The notes: generated by a model not told the origin, from the sequence alone. A stretch of 64,000 nucleotides of DNA from Sindora glabra (GCA_020226215.1 CM035226.1:96434895-96498894); one strand, 5' to 3'; shown: positions 50,721 through 64,000, counted from the stretch's first letter. Program-made: numbers and translations.

Positions 50721-53450
50721 TGTATGATTGATTGTAATTCATTATACTAAATCTATAATAATTCATGGTGGATTATATTTTATATATGTGTTGTGATAAT
50801 GTGTGGAAATTATGAGATTCATGGTGAAGTATTCATAAAAATGATTTTCTTCAACATCAAGAAAGGGCTTTCAAAAAATATGGTTTTAGGAGAAATGATT
50901 TGGAAAATAGCAACTTAGTTTTTATGGAAAAGTGAAGCTTTGAATGGTTTCTTAAAAATAGAGGCATAAAGAATGTTTTGAGAAAAGAAGATTTTGTAAA
51001 GAAATAAATTTATAGGAGGCATGGAAATGTACCACTTAAAATATTTGAAGTTTGAAATTATGATTTTCATGCAAAACTTGGCAATAAAACTTTAGGGAAG
51101 CATATTAAAGCTCACGATTTTTCATGAGAAACTAAAGCAAGGTTTTGATTTTTATACCAAAACCTAGTATACACTATTTTATATCCTATTATAAGTATAA
51201 TACAAGTGTAACACCAAAGTTTTTAAAGAAAAAATCTTTTTGAAAATGAGTTGAAAGGCTCACTATTTTTCGATGATTTCATGAAGAATAAAATTCAAAT
51301 TTTCTTATAAAAGCTTGTTACATAATGCTGTAAATTATTTATTATATACATTTTTAAAGGTTTTTGAAGTAAAAGCAGCATGAAAACAAGTTAGGAAGTT
51401 AAGATTTGTGCTAGGAAAAAATAATAGTGCAGAAAATTCTATTTTACAACACTACTTAATCTCTTACAAAACTATTTTAAGTAGTAATGGTTTGGATGAC
51501 TTTTATAACTTGTGTTTAACATAAAAAGGAGTTAAAATGCTATTTCAAAACTTTTAAGGTATTTAAGGGTTTTTCCAAAAAAAATTCTGGAAAACTTAGA
51601 AAATTAAAATGACACTTTGAAAAAAAAATTCAAACCTATTTTGATAGTTTGAATTGTGAATAATTTATGTAATTCATTTTGTGTATGAAAATTGTCAAAA
51701 AAATGTTATAATTCATTCTAGAAATTTATATTAAATTTATTAAAATTTTATATTTAAAATAGAAATTTCAAATTAAGTGTGCCTCTTTCAAACTATTTTA
51801 AAAAGATTGATATAAAGATAATTTGTATGACTTGTTTTGAACTAGGAAAAAGTTAAAACATTAAGTTTGTTGGCCATCTTATTGGGCTATGAAGTTTTAC
51901 AAATTTTTAATAAAGTTTGATATTTGAAATGGATTTTTCAATAATTGTATGCTTGATAGAGCATTGTTAAGGTGTATGCCTAAATGCTTAGGATTTGAGC
52001 TGTTTATGTAAAGAAATTTATGTAGTTTTTCTTAGTACTATACCATGGAATGAAAACTTCATTTTGGTGTAGAAAAATACTTCTCATACTGTTAAAATGA
52101 TGCATAAAATATTGGCTTGAATGTACCTAGATTGAGAAATAGTGGAACTTAGAAGAATCCAAGTTTGCATGCTCCGTTGTTTGCTTCAAATCATGTCATA
52201 TTCATTATTTGACATATAATGTTTCTTGTGAGCATATAAGTATATGAACTTGATAGTTTGGAAATTAATTGATAATCTTGTGAAGAATTGTAGGATACTT
52301 TACAGGATTTCATGATGAAACCGTGAGTTTACCTTGATATTTAATTAGTGCATGACTTAAATTATGAAGTGATACATGTGCACCAATGAATTATATGCAA
52401 AGGTATTGTGAATAATAATAAACTCTTACATTGAATTTTGATTAGTTAATCTCGAAAATAAAAGCAAGAATGTTTATTGCAATCACTTGTGAAATGACAA
52501 AGTATTGTAAATCTTTTCCTATCATGATCACTAGAAAAGTGAAAAATTTGCTATGAATAGTTTAGTTAGATCATAATTATATTATATTGTGTGATGTTTT
52601 AGCAATGGTTGGCATTTTGACCTTAACCTCTTTATGTGAAATGGGTTAGTAAGAGCCTCATATGAAATTGGCTCTATGTCGTGTGTGACATTATAACTAT
52701 ATGCCAAATATAGGTTTCAATATCATATCTAACATTGTTAATGTGAATGCCATATGTGACCTATGACATGTTTATGTGATGTGAGACTTTGTGGATAGTT
52801 TTGGGGATTAGCCTAGTGCATTGATTTCCAAGTTACATAGAAGGTCAAGTGAGATAAGGTAAACCTTAGAGGGACAAGTTTAGGATATACATAAGATAAA
52901 GTTAGCCTGAAGTAACAAGATAGAACCTTTTATGCCTCCTTGCTAACTAGAGCATTCATAAATGTCTTAAATTGATATTGTATTGACATTAAATTATTTT
53001 ATGTGCTCCATATGTACTGTGTTTGATTTCTTTACTCTACAACATTTAGAGTTATTTGAAATAGATATAGGAGGAGCACTAGTAAGAAAGTGTTTAATAT
53101 GTATCTTATATGTGATTAATTTTCCTAACCAAAATTGATTAGAAATTTTGTGTGATGGCTATCTTACTAAGTATTTTTATTACTCACTATACTTATAAAT
53201 ATTACTTTTTAGATACTTTACCATGTGATGGCCCCTACTGAAATCACTAGCATTTGGTGGCACATTTACAAAATGGCTTATGGAATGTATAGATGTGAGT
53301 TCCATTTTGGCATTGGTATATACTACACTGATTCATAGTTAATATTCAAAGCATGAGTAGTAAAATTAGAATTGGGAATTTTTGACCCACTTCACTATTT
53401 TTTCAATACACATTTAGTGGAAGATATTTATTGTGTACCACTGCTTAAGA
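50161..53450. other. AT-rich repeat-like stretch, no gene recognised
   Basis: No protein domain is readable in any frame. Long AT-rich prose-like non-coding sequence with occasional less AT-rich parts (52600-53280) suggests an LTR or untranslated retrotransposon sequence, but no termini could be paired. Confidence 0.35.
50659..50717. repeat. (TA)n microsatellite, about 29 units
   Basis: An uninterrupted TA run of about 58 bp. It is the longest simple repeat in the window; a shorter TA run lies near 39567-39587. Confidence 0.95.
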
Positions 53451-55600
53451 ACCCCTCTTTTTATAACTTTGACAACATTAATGGTTGGTCTAATTAATAA
53501 TTGCCCTATTTCTTTAAATATTCTGTGGAGTAATGTTTAAGTTTCTACATTATTTGCAAAATTATTTTAAAATTTTGAAATAACTTTTTGTTCAATTAAT
53601 TTATAAGTATGACTATGTATAAGTGTGATGAAAATTATTCTAGTTATCTCATAGTTCTTTTTTTAAAAAGAAATTATGATGATTTTCATCTACATCAATG
53701 GTAAACTTGCATTTTTTAGTCAAAAATTAAATAATATATGGACATGTATTTTGGAAAAGAATTGTCAAATGGTTTTTTAGAAATATCTAAGAAATTATTT
53801 TTGACTTGACTTCAATGGAAAGAGACTAGGTTTTAGAATTTAAAGGAGAACATTTTATCTTTAAGTATTTTATAAATAGAATAGGATCTTTTAATTTTTT
53901 GAGTTTTATTAATCCAATCCTATTCTATTGCAATAATTGCATGATTAAACTTCTATTTTTATAAGAAAACTTATTTCTACATTTAGAATAGTTCTTCAAT
54001 GATTTTCTATCCAAAATATTTTTCTAGTATGTTAAGGAATTTCAAGAAAAAGATATTTAATCTATTTAGTTTTCATAAATTATGTTTTAACTTTTTCCTA
54101 AACTAGGAAAAATAAACTTCTTTAGTTTTATCTATTCAGAAATTCCTTTAAAAAGAAAGAACAAAGGAAAAAGATTTTCAATGCTTCTGATTTTTGAATA
54201 AAGTTTTGGGTTAGCATTATTTATCTAACTATGAGGTTTTGTTAGTTAGTTTTAACTATTATTTCCAAGGAAACATATTTAAAGGATTGAACCTCACTAA
54301 AAAAAAACTATTTTTTGACTTGACATTTAGATAATATTATAAAAAAAACTTTTAGTAAATTTTTCTACCTTATGTTTCTGCATCCTGCAATCTTTTAGAA
54401 AATAGTTTGTTTTAAGAATTGGTTTGGTTCTATAAAAAACTTGTAAAGATGTCTAATTGATGTCTTTATATCAGTTACAATAGTATAAAATTGGGTTAGG
54501 ATAGAAAGGACATTAATTTTAAACTATGGTTTAAAAATAAATATCTAATATAGAGAACCACGCCAATTATTAAACTAAAAACTGATATTATAACTCATTT
54601 TATTCATTAATTATTATTGTTTTTTAACATCATTTATAAAATTTATGTCCTATATCAATGATTCAATATTATATAGTCACTTAACACTTTGATTATCCTA
54701 GAAAAAAGACCACCATCATTATTATTTTCAACGTTGATCTAAGAATTGAGATTGAATACATCAAACATATAACTATGCTCACATATACATTGATTAATAA
54801 TCAATGTCAAATATACTAAATGACCAATGTTGAATAGCATTTTTGTTAAAGTGATGATAAATTATATTTTTAGATAATTATTTTCTTATTATGAATATTT
54901 TAATTATATTAATATAACTTGGTGTTGTGATAAATATAAATTAATTTAATTCATATATATATTTATGTTAACATATCCTTTTTCGTCATTTTACCATTTG
55001 CAATTAGTTCTAGTAAACACTTCTAATATAATCAATTAACTTATTAACTATCATTTATTTGCATCAAATAAAGCAATAGTCACATAACTTTCTAGTATCC
55101 ATAACCATTTAATCCACTTACTACACCATTTCCACATTATAAATCACTTAATTGGATTGATTTAATCTTCTTTAGATCTTTCCTTCTATCCTTAATAAAG
55201 AGGTCTTATTTAAATCAACAATTTATATTATTACTATTCTTTCCTAGAGTATATCTCTGATTGACTTATTTTACACATAAGAGGATAATTATCTTTTAAC
55301 TTTGGTAATAAGATAATTATTACAAGCCCTAACCTTTAGTATTCAATTTCCCTCAGCTAATAACTCGTTAATTTCCAAAGTGTGGTTTTACTATATCTAA
55401 AGATTTGGATTTTTACTTTAAAGACCTATATAATGAGGAGAAAGTTAATCTTCCTATTTTCTAACTAAACACCCTTTCTGTATTAAGAGTGATTTAGACA
55501 TAGATATGGTAAAGCCATCCAAGATAGGATTACTTTCCAAGATAAATTTTAACTAGTACTTTATATGCAATTGTTGAAATTATTAAAGTGGCCTCAATGT
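53451..55600. other. AT-rich stretch with transposon-like motifs, no gene recognised
   Basis: Near 54720-54850 the phrases CAACGTTGATCTAAGAATTG and TGATTAATAATCAATGTC resemble those around 4690-4800 and in the CACTA-like tracts, and TTTTTGTTAAAGTG near 54845 looks like a decayed CACTA end. No opposite end was found. Nothing coding is visible. Confidence 0.35.
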
Positions 55601-57369
55601 TGGCCTCTTTTAACTAGAGTCCATTTGAAATAAGATTCATGGTCCTTTTCTAAATATTTGTCCATATTTTACTATCTCCTAATTTACCGCTAAGATACAC
55701 TTGCTCATTTGTTCTCCTTTTAAAATTTATTTTCAACCTACATTTTAACCATTCTGCAATTTTTTTAAACCATACTCTGATATCACCTTTGCCATGACTC
55801 AATTTATGGACCATCATCATTAGTGTAAAGATGTTAATTGGACAACATTACAAGTCTTTCTAACCTATTTCAGTTTCCTAAATCCAATGTTTTATAAAAA
55901 CTTATGTGATACAAAAATACAAGGATGAAAAATCTACTAAAGCTAAGCGTAATCAAATTAGAAAATAGCTTTCTATGTTGATGAGGTTCAATATTTTATT
56001 CAACAATTAGAACATTTTTTCTATTAATGCTTATAAACATGCCACTTTCATCACTAGAAACAACTTTTCCTAATAATTGGATATAATTTTTCCTCCTCAA
56101 CAAGAAACTTTACTTGAAAAGTTTAAATAAATAATTGGTTTAAAAATCTCATAGTGTTAAAAACTTTATATCACCTTTGAAAAAAATAGAAATATATTAA
56201 AGTTTCCTTTTTCTTTATTTTGAAGGAGAATTTGCAATCAAAGCACAGTAATTTCCTTTGGGTCAAATTTAAATCATAATAAGTTTATGAAGAGTAAGTG
56301 AAGTCATTCTAAAACAATATCTTTTCTAGGAATAAATATTTTTCTTCTGACAAGATTTTAAATAGATAAGTTTGTAGAAAATTGATCTTCTTACAAAACT
56401 TGAAGACAATTTTCTTGATAGCTTTTCAAAATTCAAAAAATATTATCAAAAAGAGATCACTGAGTACATTTTTGATTTTATAAAAGAATTAGGTTCTTCT
56501 TATTAAATAGATGTTCAAACTATGAAACAAGCATAATAAAACAGGAAATTTTCTTCAATTGGTCTAAAGATATTCTACCACCTAATGAACTAATTTGAGA
56601 ATCCATATTTTGTGTTTTGAAGGAAATAGAACAACTAAAAATGCTTTAAATTTTTATTTTGAAAATAGATAATATTAAATCAAGCCTTTTGATAGTCCTA
56701 ATATGAATACTTAATTGGCTTAAAGGATTTTGAAAATTTTTCATCCGAAAAGGTTCTTGACCCCAATCAAATGATGAAAGAATATTTTGAATTTTAAGAG
56801 TTGAATGTGTTATTAGGGTTGGATCATCCTTACTTAGATTATTTTCAATTCCAACTAGGCCAAAATCCTCCAACATTAGCTTATAGAACTCTTAGGTATG
56901 ACCTTTAGAGTTTTCAAGATGAAATGCCATCCTCTTGGAAAAACTTTTGGAATAAGCTCTTTGGGATCTTTAGTTCAATATTTGGGTTTATTTTAGAGAA
57001 TACTTTAGACATTTTACTTTTTGATGTATTTTGTGACTACTTTATATAGTTTGGGTTTTGTAAGTACAACAACCTTTAACGAAGTTCATACTATTATTAT
57101 TTAATATTTGAATTTGTATATAGCTTGAAGAATTTAAGGTTGGTTAAGGACTAAGTCCTTTGTATCTTCTTCTTCAACTATATCTACCCTTGATTTTTTG
57201 GCTAATTTAAGAGATAAGTGCTTGGAAATTTTCAATTGTAAAGTTGTAATCATAAGTTATACAAGATTTTGGGCTTAGTGAAAAAGGTTGCTCTTTGCTT
57301 CTTTTTCCCTTTCAAATTTGGTTTTGTATTTTTGGAATTTTAGTCTAAAGAAGGATCATCATCTATTTT
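55601..57369 (-). other. Coding-like minus-strand remnant downstream of the pararetrovirus-like relic
   Basis: An open minus-strand frame at 56876-56646 reads FDWGQEPFRMKNFQNPLSQL in part. Further short coding-like pieces such as GKGDIRVWFKKIAEWLKC (near 55730-55790) lie downstream, separated by stops. Codon-like composition and the same direction as the neighbouring reverse transcriptase suggest that they belong to the same decayed element. No integrase motif was found. The domain is not identified. Confidence 0.35.
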
Positions 57370-60300
57370 TTTGGGGGCATTGTTATTGTCCTTGTAAAAA
57401 CTATCTTGTAAGACAATCTAGTAAAGAATTTGAAAAACCTTTAGTATGATTTATATCAAAATCAAAGATGCTTAAAATTACATGTCACTAGGCAAAAAAT
57501 TGTTCTAATGTAATATCTTAAATGTCTTTTTCTAAAACATTTTGTGCAAATTGGCAATCAACATCAATTTTAAATTTATGATTTAGTAACTCACTTTGAA
57601 ATTTTTAAACATATAAAACAATTGCTGAAATTTCTTTTTTTGGAGTTGAATAATTTTATTATGTATCATTCTGATGTTTTGAATTGAACGCAACTATTTA
57701 TTCTTTGTTATTATTTATTTACTTAAGAATATTGCCATATCATATATTTGATACAACATTTTCATTAACTTTCAATCCAACTAGATTAACTATAAGTAAG
57801 TATAGAAGACTTTTAACATGAGAATTCATTTTTCTAACAACATACATACAAGTATTTCTCCAACAAGGATTGTTCCTTAGACAATTATGAAGAGGCTTGA
57901 TCAAATTAGACATTTGAGGAAAGAAATCAAAGACATTATTTAAATACCCTAAAAATCTTTTCAATTGTATTTTATTAATAATTTGATCATGGAATTTATC
58001 AATAAATTGAATTGCTCTTTCAATTTGAGTGATAATTCCATAGAAAATACAATGTCCAAGAAAAAAATATTTTTTTTAAAATAAAGAGATTTTTGTTTTC
58101 AAAATAGAAAACTATTTCTTTAAGTAATTTGTAAGAAAATATTAAGATGATTAAAATCTTGATCAATATTTTCTAAAAATACTAAAACATTATCAATGTA
58201 AACATTGTTGAATTTGGTAAAAGGATTACAAATATCATTTATAATTCTTTGAATTTCTAAGGGTGAATTTTTTGGGTTAAAAGGCATTACTTTCCATTCA
58301 AATTGTCCAAATCAAATTGTGAATGTTGTCTTGTACATATTTTGAGGTTTTATTTGATTTCACTAAAATTCAAATTTCATATCAAATTTCGAAAAGATTT
58401 TTGTAGAATGCAAATAATTTAAAATTAAAAGATCCTTTTTATTTGGTATATTGGATACCTTATCATTTGAAAAGCTCTATTGAAAGGTTTGTAATTGTTT
58501 ACAAGCTTTGTAGTGCCTTGTATAATTTCAACATTTGTATTAACATAAAATGTTATGTATGAACAAGGACTTTTGCTTTTCCTAATGATCCCTATTGCAA
58601 GATGATTGTTAATTTCCTTCTAGCAAAGTTCTAAAAATTCTTGGTTCATTTGGATTTAGCCTAACTTTGGCAAGGATATGCTTTTCTAAAAAATCCTTTT
58701 TATATGGTAAATTGACCATATGTTGTTTTCTTTTCTAAAAAGCATTTGGAATGTTAGAACAAATTTAGCTAGTATCCTATTTTCTAAGGACTTAATCTTT
58801 CCTTGAACAATTGAGTAGCCAATTATTACTTTATCTTTCTAAAGGAGATTTCCCTAAAGAAATAGTTGATTTGATTTCCTTTACATTTAACTAGATTGAG
58901 TTCTTTAAAGAAAGGTTCCTTTGAAAATTGGAAAACTATATTTTCTCTTAGAACCTTTACTATTATCTATTTATTAGATACCTTATATGGTGTTAACTTA
59001 TACATGAAAGGAGTTGCAAGGATAACTCTACTCGATAAATTTTGTATAGGTAGGACGGATTGCATGATTTTGTAATAAAAGTTAACTATTTATACATTTG
59101 GATGTTTATAATTGTTTTGAAAAAGAGATCCACTAGTAGACTTAAGGCATTCTTCGATTTTTTTTTTTTGAAGAATTTGATAGATACTAGACCTTCTTGA
59201 ATGCAATTAAGATTAGCACTTGTATCGAATAAAGCTATAGTTTTTATCTTGCAATCATCTTTTACCAATTTTATAGGCATATAGAATTTCGGATAGGTGT
59301 TTTAGAAATGAATCCGAAAAGCTTATCTTCATTTTTCTCCTTTTCTAGTTCTTTTTCTACTAGACTTTCTCGAATGCTGGAAAGAACTAAACTATGAAGT
59401 TCCTATTACTCTCTAATTTCTTTAATTTATATGTTTAGAAGATATATTTTAGATTGTAAATCTTACAAATTCATAAGTTTATTACTTTATAATTTAAATC
59501 TTCAAAATACATCTTTAAGTTGTGAATAGTTGCTACAAATTAGAAGTAGAAAGTTTGTCTACGGTTTACTTCAATTTTTGGAGATAATCCTTCTTATTTT
59601 CATTTTCAAACAAGGTATTGATAATACCTAAAATAAGATCTTATTCTCTATAAGAACATTTATCTCCTTTTCCAATGATGATTCCTTAATTTTTAAAAAT
59701 GTTTCATCATCATTTAGTAGTTGTGTTACTTTTTGAACTTGATTAAGCTTTCCTAAAAACTCTTCTAATTTAAATGAATGTTTAGCCAATAAATTACTTT
59801 TTTTGATTGAGAATTCTCTCATCAAGTTCAAGATTCCTAATTTTCCTATTTAACCTACAATATTTTGCTACATAACTTGGTTTGTTGCACCTAAAATAAA
59901 TTAGTTTAATATTTTGATTTGGCGGAAGTGTATATTGGGTTTCCTTTTTTTTCCTATGGCATTGCTTCTTGTATGGCTTTATATGAGTTAGTTTCCTAGG
60001 CTTAACTTGTTGCTTAACTCTGGGCTTGTGATTAGGTTTGAAGTCTTTGGGCAAGTAAACCTAAATTTTTAGTGAAAGGAACCTAATTCTCTTTTATTTA
60101 AGAATTTTCCTTGGAAAATTTCCTATAGATATTATTATCTTGACCTATTTTAAGGGAACCATTTTGAAAATAACTTACTAATTATCCATAAGTAAGCTAC
60201 TCACAGGAAATTTGTCCATTGAACTAATTTTTTATTTTTCACTAACCTTATCTCCTAAGGATCTAGGAAATCCTATAAGGAATTCCTCTTTCCAAAAAGA

Positions 60301-60600
60301 TTGGTCACTATTAGACCTAGAATAGATCCTATTGAAAAAGGTATTATTAAGATTTGAAATAAGTTTAGTTAATTTGTTTTCCCATAGGTTGGAGTCTCCG
60401 ATGAAATGTTAGGTGATGGTGTAAATCAAAGTGTTTACAACATTTGGAATGATTTGATCATCTAGTCCTATAATTGCTAATTCATGAGGATTAACCATAA
60501 TAAATTCTAAGATTAGGATTTTCTTAATTTCAATACAATGCTTATCCTACCATCCTCTAACCTGACTAATGAAACCTGTAACCAAGATGTGAACAACTTA
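57370..60600 (-). pseudogene. Endogenous pararetrovirus-like (Caulimoviridae-type) polyprotein relic
   Basis: On the minus strand, in order: a coat-like region with NLWENKLTKLISNL near 60400-60360; a basic region and decayed zinc knuckle (two of three Cys kept, first Cys and the His both Tyr) at 60054-59794; a protease-like LFDTSANLNC near 59250-59215, where the catalytic triplet DTG reads DTS; a reverse transcriptase with YIDN at 58200-58189 in place of YIDD; RFLGYLNNVFDFFP at about 57958-57917; and RNase H pieces (NYSTPKKEISAIVLY, SNSLLDCLTR) near 57640-57400. Many stops and frameshifts interrupt it. The order and the absence of a visible integrase favour a caulimovirid over Ty3/gypsy. It is non-functional. 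Confidence 0.65.
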
Positions 60601-63043
60601 TGTGCCAGCACTTCTATGAGCTGTTTAGTACGTTGTATGACTACGGTCATATTTTTTTGTTATATTTTTGCATATTAAGTGATTAAATTTAACTTTTTCT
60701 AGTTAAGATGTTTATATATCTGTATAATGACATTATGAGAACTTTATTCATTACTAAGTTTCAAATTATACTAAATGTTGTGCTTAGTAATGCTTTTAGG
60801 ATTTAGTTGCACTTAAGTATATGCTTGTAGTCTACTTTATTAATGGTAATGTCCTCACCATTTTTACACATTGGCTTTACCATTGTGTGCTATTGTGTCT
60901 TGGCATTAGATTTATCATATATTTCAATAACATCAATTTGCTACATAGATATGCATATTAGTGGGAGAGTCTATGAAGACTGATGTAATCTTAATTTAGT
61001 TACTTGCCATATAAGTTATGTGTTTCTATGCAATATAATATCATATTTGTTTTGAAGACCAATTGCATGTTTGCCATTTTATTTTTTATTTAGTAATGTT
61101 AACAAAAACTTTATTACGTATACATAATTGACATTATTTTTTTATAAATCCAAAATATGGATACTTCTTAAAAGGTAGTTGGCCCCACTAAGGATGAGAG
61201 ATTACTTGTAAAGTTAAATGAGAAATAGCAACCAAATAGAGAAAATGCTATCCAATTTGTCAATTTTGTTGGAATGACTAGATAATCCAATTCAAGAGCT
61301 ATTGTGAAACTAGCAGAAGACTATTCAATAGCTATTTCTCATTAGTATGTACACTTGATTTGGATAGATTTGTACTATATATATTGAAACTATATTTGTA
61401 ACATATTCATATATAATTTAATCCTTCTCTAATATTTTTTTCTTGTAGAAATCTTTTGATATTCCATGCGACATGTTAATGTGCAACCAAGCACTATAAC
61501 ATGCGGCAAAACTATGGAAAGAATTCAAGTTAACTTTAAGGTGGGAATCCATCAATCTTAAGGATGCAATAAAAACTAGTCTAATGTAGTAATGGAGCTA
61601 CCTCAAGCAAGAATCATGGGAAAAGTTCTAAAAATAATGTGAGGATAATCATTTCAAGGTAAAATTTTTACCTTTTACCATTTAGTTTCTTTCATTTTTG
61701 GTTTGTATATCATTTGTACATGTGAACTAATATATTCTTTACTCAATAAGTGATAAGTAAGTCTAATTAGGAGAAGCAAAAGAAGAATATATATCCATAT
61801 AAGCTCTCTCGAGAAAGCTACAAGAAGTTAGAGAAGGACTTGTTAGCTAAAAATATGCCAAAGATGAGGAAGATGATGACATTAGTGGGATATCTTCCAT
61901 TTCTCATGTAAAGTTATGGAAGAAAGGAAGAGTAAACAAGCAGGGGAAATACACGACCCTAAAAGGCAAGTCATTGTGGAAAGGATTATAAGTATTAAGA
62001 TTTATACTAAAATGTGTTGTTTAGTTTTGATGCTTATATTTCAATCTAATTATTTCTAATCATCTACTTTTTGTTAATTTCTATGGGATGCTTTCACCCA
62101 TTAGCTCTCCTAAGGTGAGTTTTAGGTATTTAGGAAATATGACATCCTAATCGTACCATCCTAATTGTGTTTAAGCTACTAAACATGGTGTGAGCCATAA
62201 AGAGGTCTTTAGCCTAGAAAGGTGCTATCTAGTGGGATAATTAATAGTTAATTTAACATAAATGGAAGTAAAAGTCATCAACAAAGTGACACAATAACTT
62301 AATGCAAAAAATAGGAGCAAGGTAATAGTAGATGGTTGCAAAACACATACAAGAGCAACAACTTGTACATTAGTAGTTACAATTATAGAGTGAAATCATT
62401 CACATTCTGTAGGAGCAAGTAGTCAGTCAATATACCATAACTCTAAGTTTTATAGTTTCTATCTAAGCCAACCTTAAGACCCATTGCTCTCATGAATAGG
62501 GTGGCTCTTATGACTAGTACCCTACCATGCAAGTGAACTCTTGATTAGTAAAGTTTGCCAACCCTTCCTACGACAAGTGGGGAGGAGGCACAAACATCTA
62601 AAACATCAACCACCACTATAGAAGAAATATCGAAGACTATACTTAAGGTAAATGTCATACTTAATCCTAAAACTTTTTCATATATATATATACATGAGTT
62701 GAAGCTTGATGTACTCTAATAGTGGTAGGATCATCTTAGTGAAAGGTTATGAACATATGGATTTTGGTGAGCCTTCAATTGCATTGTTAACCATTGCTTA
62801 GCAATCAAGTTAGAGTGGCCGACGACAAGCTCTTGGTCTATAAAGTAAAGGTGTCAATGCTAAATGATGTGGTCTAGATAATGGATAAAGTGCATAGGAC
62901 CTTTATTACATGGCCTCTATCCCATATTCAATCCTAATAGAGGTATCAACATGTATTCCCCCATCAATAAGATTTTTATATTTTTTGAAGTTATTTTAGT
63001 ATTATTGTGTGAGACTATTAACCATGATTATTTATATTTCAAT
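60601..63043 (+). other. Decayed transposon DNA with a CACTA transposase remnant
   Basis: Mostly non-coding. The only recognisable part is the Ptta/En/Spm-type remnant at 61740-62000. Element ends were not found. Parts of 62200-62990 have near-normal base composition but no readable frame. Confidence 0.4.
61740..62000 (+). pseudogene. Remnant of a plant transposase (Ptta/En/Spm family)
   Basis: Plus-strand coding-like pieces: KSNQEKQKKNIYPYKLSRES then YKKLEKDLLAKNM near 61752-61855, and in another frame LWKKGRVNKQGKYTTLKGKS near 61912-61973. The Lys-rich NxxKQK...YPY..SR..Y..LE pattern and the following W.K..R.NK.G pattern are what this family shows. The two pieces lie in different frames and stops interrupt them, so this is a relic. 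Confidence 0.5.
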
Positions 63044-64000
63044 TGTTGGTGTGTGTTCTAGGAACCAATCATATAAATGATTGAAATAATACACAATGTA
63101 TTATGTTTTATTTCAGACAATGCAATTATTATATTTTATTTTCAATTTTTTTGCATAATTTATAACTTAATATAATAATTATCCCTAGAATAGTTTTACT
63201 ATCCTAAAATGCTTCTAGTTAAGTATTATTACGATAGGGATAGTAATAGTACATCGAGACAGCATGTATAGTGACTGATGATTATGAATCATGGATATGT
63301 AATATTAAGTCAATACATGAGTACATTATTAGTGAACAAATGTACTGGATTGGCCCACTATGAGAATACTGCATGGATAAGACTTGTGTCATTAGTAGTT
63401 CTCATATAGCCACAATTGCATATAGTTCTTTGACTTGAAGTCATTACAGTTCCCTACATGAAGGGTTACTCACTTTAATGTCGTCTTATGTCACCTTTAA
63501 TCGGGATGACGAGTAGGGCATTGATTGTGTGTGTCACGAATCATGCAAAGGGAAGTGGTGATATAGATGGGATTTTATTACTCTTATAAAAAAAGAGATA
63601 TATCCTTGGGCCCCTTGATTAAGTAAGATTTATAAATACATGGCCATGCTCAAATGGATTAATATGTGATATTGATCATTTGTTTTGAAGTGTACTCAAT
63701 ATCAAGAAATATAAATTGAACATTGACGAGGATGACATACTTCATGCCTCCAGTTCAATTCGGATATTATTACAAAAGGGATTATGATGCAAAGTGTTGA
63801 TTATGTATTAAGTGGATGTCGAATCATAGACATTCTTACTACTTGAGTGGTAGTGATGTATTGCTAGATACCTCTCACTGTCTTTAGCTCAATAATAAGT
63901 CATTGTTAACATAGTAAAAACCTATAGGGTCACACAAAAAGAGTAAGAATAAAATAATAATTAATTGAACTTTACTTATATTAATATCCAATTAATTGAA
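63044..64000 (+). mobile_element. LTR of a retrotransposon running off the right edge
   Basis: It starts TGTTGGTGTGTGTTCTAGGA. The interior matches the reversed solo LTR at 42477-44020, for example CATGGCCATGCTCAAATGG near 63640 (the same phrase near 43422-43440 in complement) and AGTACATTATTAGTGAACAA-type blocks. The end lies beyond the window, so it cannot be told whether this is a solo LTR or a full element. Direction is taken from the TG start. Confidence 0.65.

Noticed and set aside
1..64000. CRISPR arrays, bacterial operons, ribosome-binding sites
   Set aside because: The window is plant nuclear DNA with spliced genes; no regularly spaced short repeats of that kind were seen.

Overview
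This is a 64-kb piece of an AT-rich plant nuclear genome, almost certainly a eudicot. The evidence is GT-AG introns, a glycoside hydrolase family 1 (GH1) gene with the usual plant 13-exon layout, Ty1/copia and CACTA transposons, Stowaway-like MITEs and a decayed endogenous pararetrovirus. The species cannot be named from the sequence. The window is gene-poor: one gene can be assembled from start to stop, and most of the rest is repeats.

Region 0-13 kb, a beta-glucosidase cluster read on the minus strand. All 13 exons of a GH1 beta-glucosidase join in frame between 12780 and 5334 (1515 bp, 504 residues). Both catalytic glutamates are present, with a signal peptide, a TATA box and a candidate poly(A) signal. 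Intron 9 holds a second, truncated copy of exon 9, and the left edge of the window starts inside exon 8 of another paralogue that is broken in intron 7. The gene therefore sits in a tandem family that has been reshuffled, and it may itself be a fusion of two paralogues.

Region 13-33 kb, non-coding repeats. There is a decayed CACTA-like tract (about 14.1-20.1 kb), a possible hAT-like MITE, a tandem array of three units of about 1.5 kb (22.2-27.1 kb) whose first unit carries a Stowaway-like MITE with a clean TA duplication, a second Stowaway-like MITE, and a CACTA family with 51-bp internal repeats.

Region 33.6-49.3 kb, nested transposons. A 5.46-kb CACTA element (33866-39330, duplication TAA) sits inside another CACTA-like element. 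A 7.85-kb Ty1/copia retrotransposon in minus orientation (40477-48322, duplication CCTTT) follows, and its reverse transcriptase is interrupted by a 1.54-kb solo LTR (42477-44020, duplication GTTCC). Direct repeats, TIRs or LTRs give base-level boundaries for these insertions.

Region 49-64 kb, older decay. It holds direct repeats, a long TA microsatellite, a minus-strand endogenous pararetrovirus-like relic with coat/zinc-knuckle, protease, reverse transcriptase and RNase H remains (about 57.4-60.6 kb), a CACTA transposase remnant near 61.8 kb, and at the right edge the start of an LTR related to the solo LTR. No tRNA, rRNA or CRISPR was found. The only likely functional product is the secreted or vacuolar beta-glucosidase; the other coding remains are broken transposon or viral genes.
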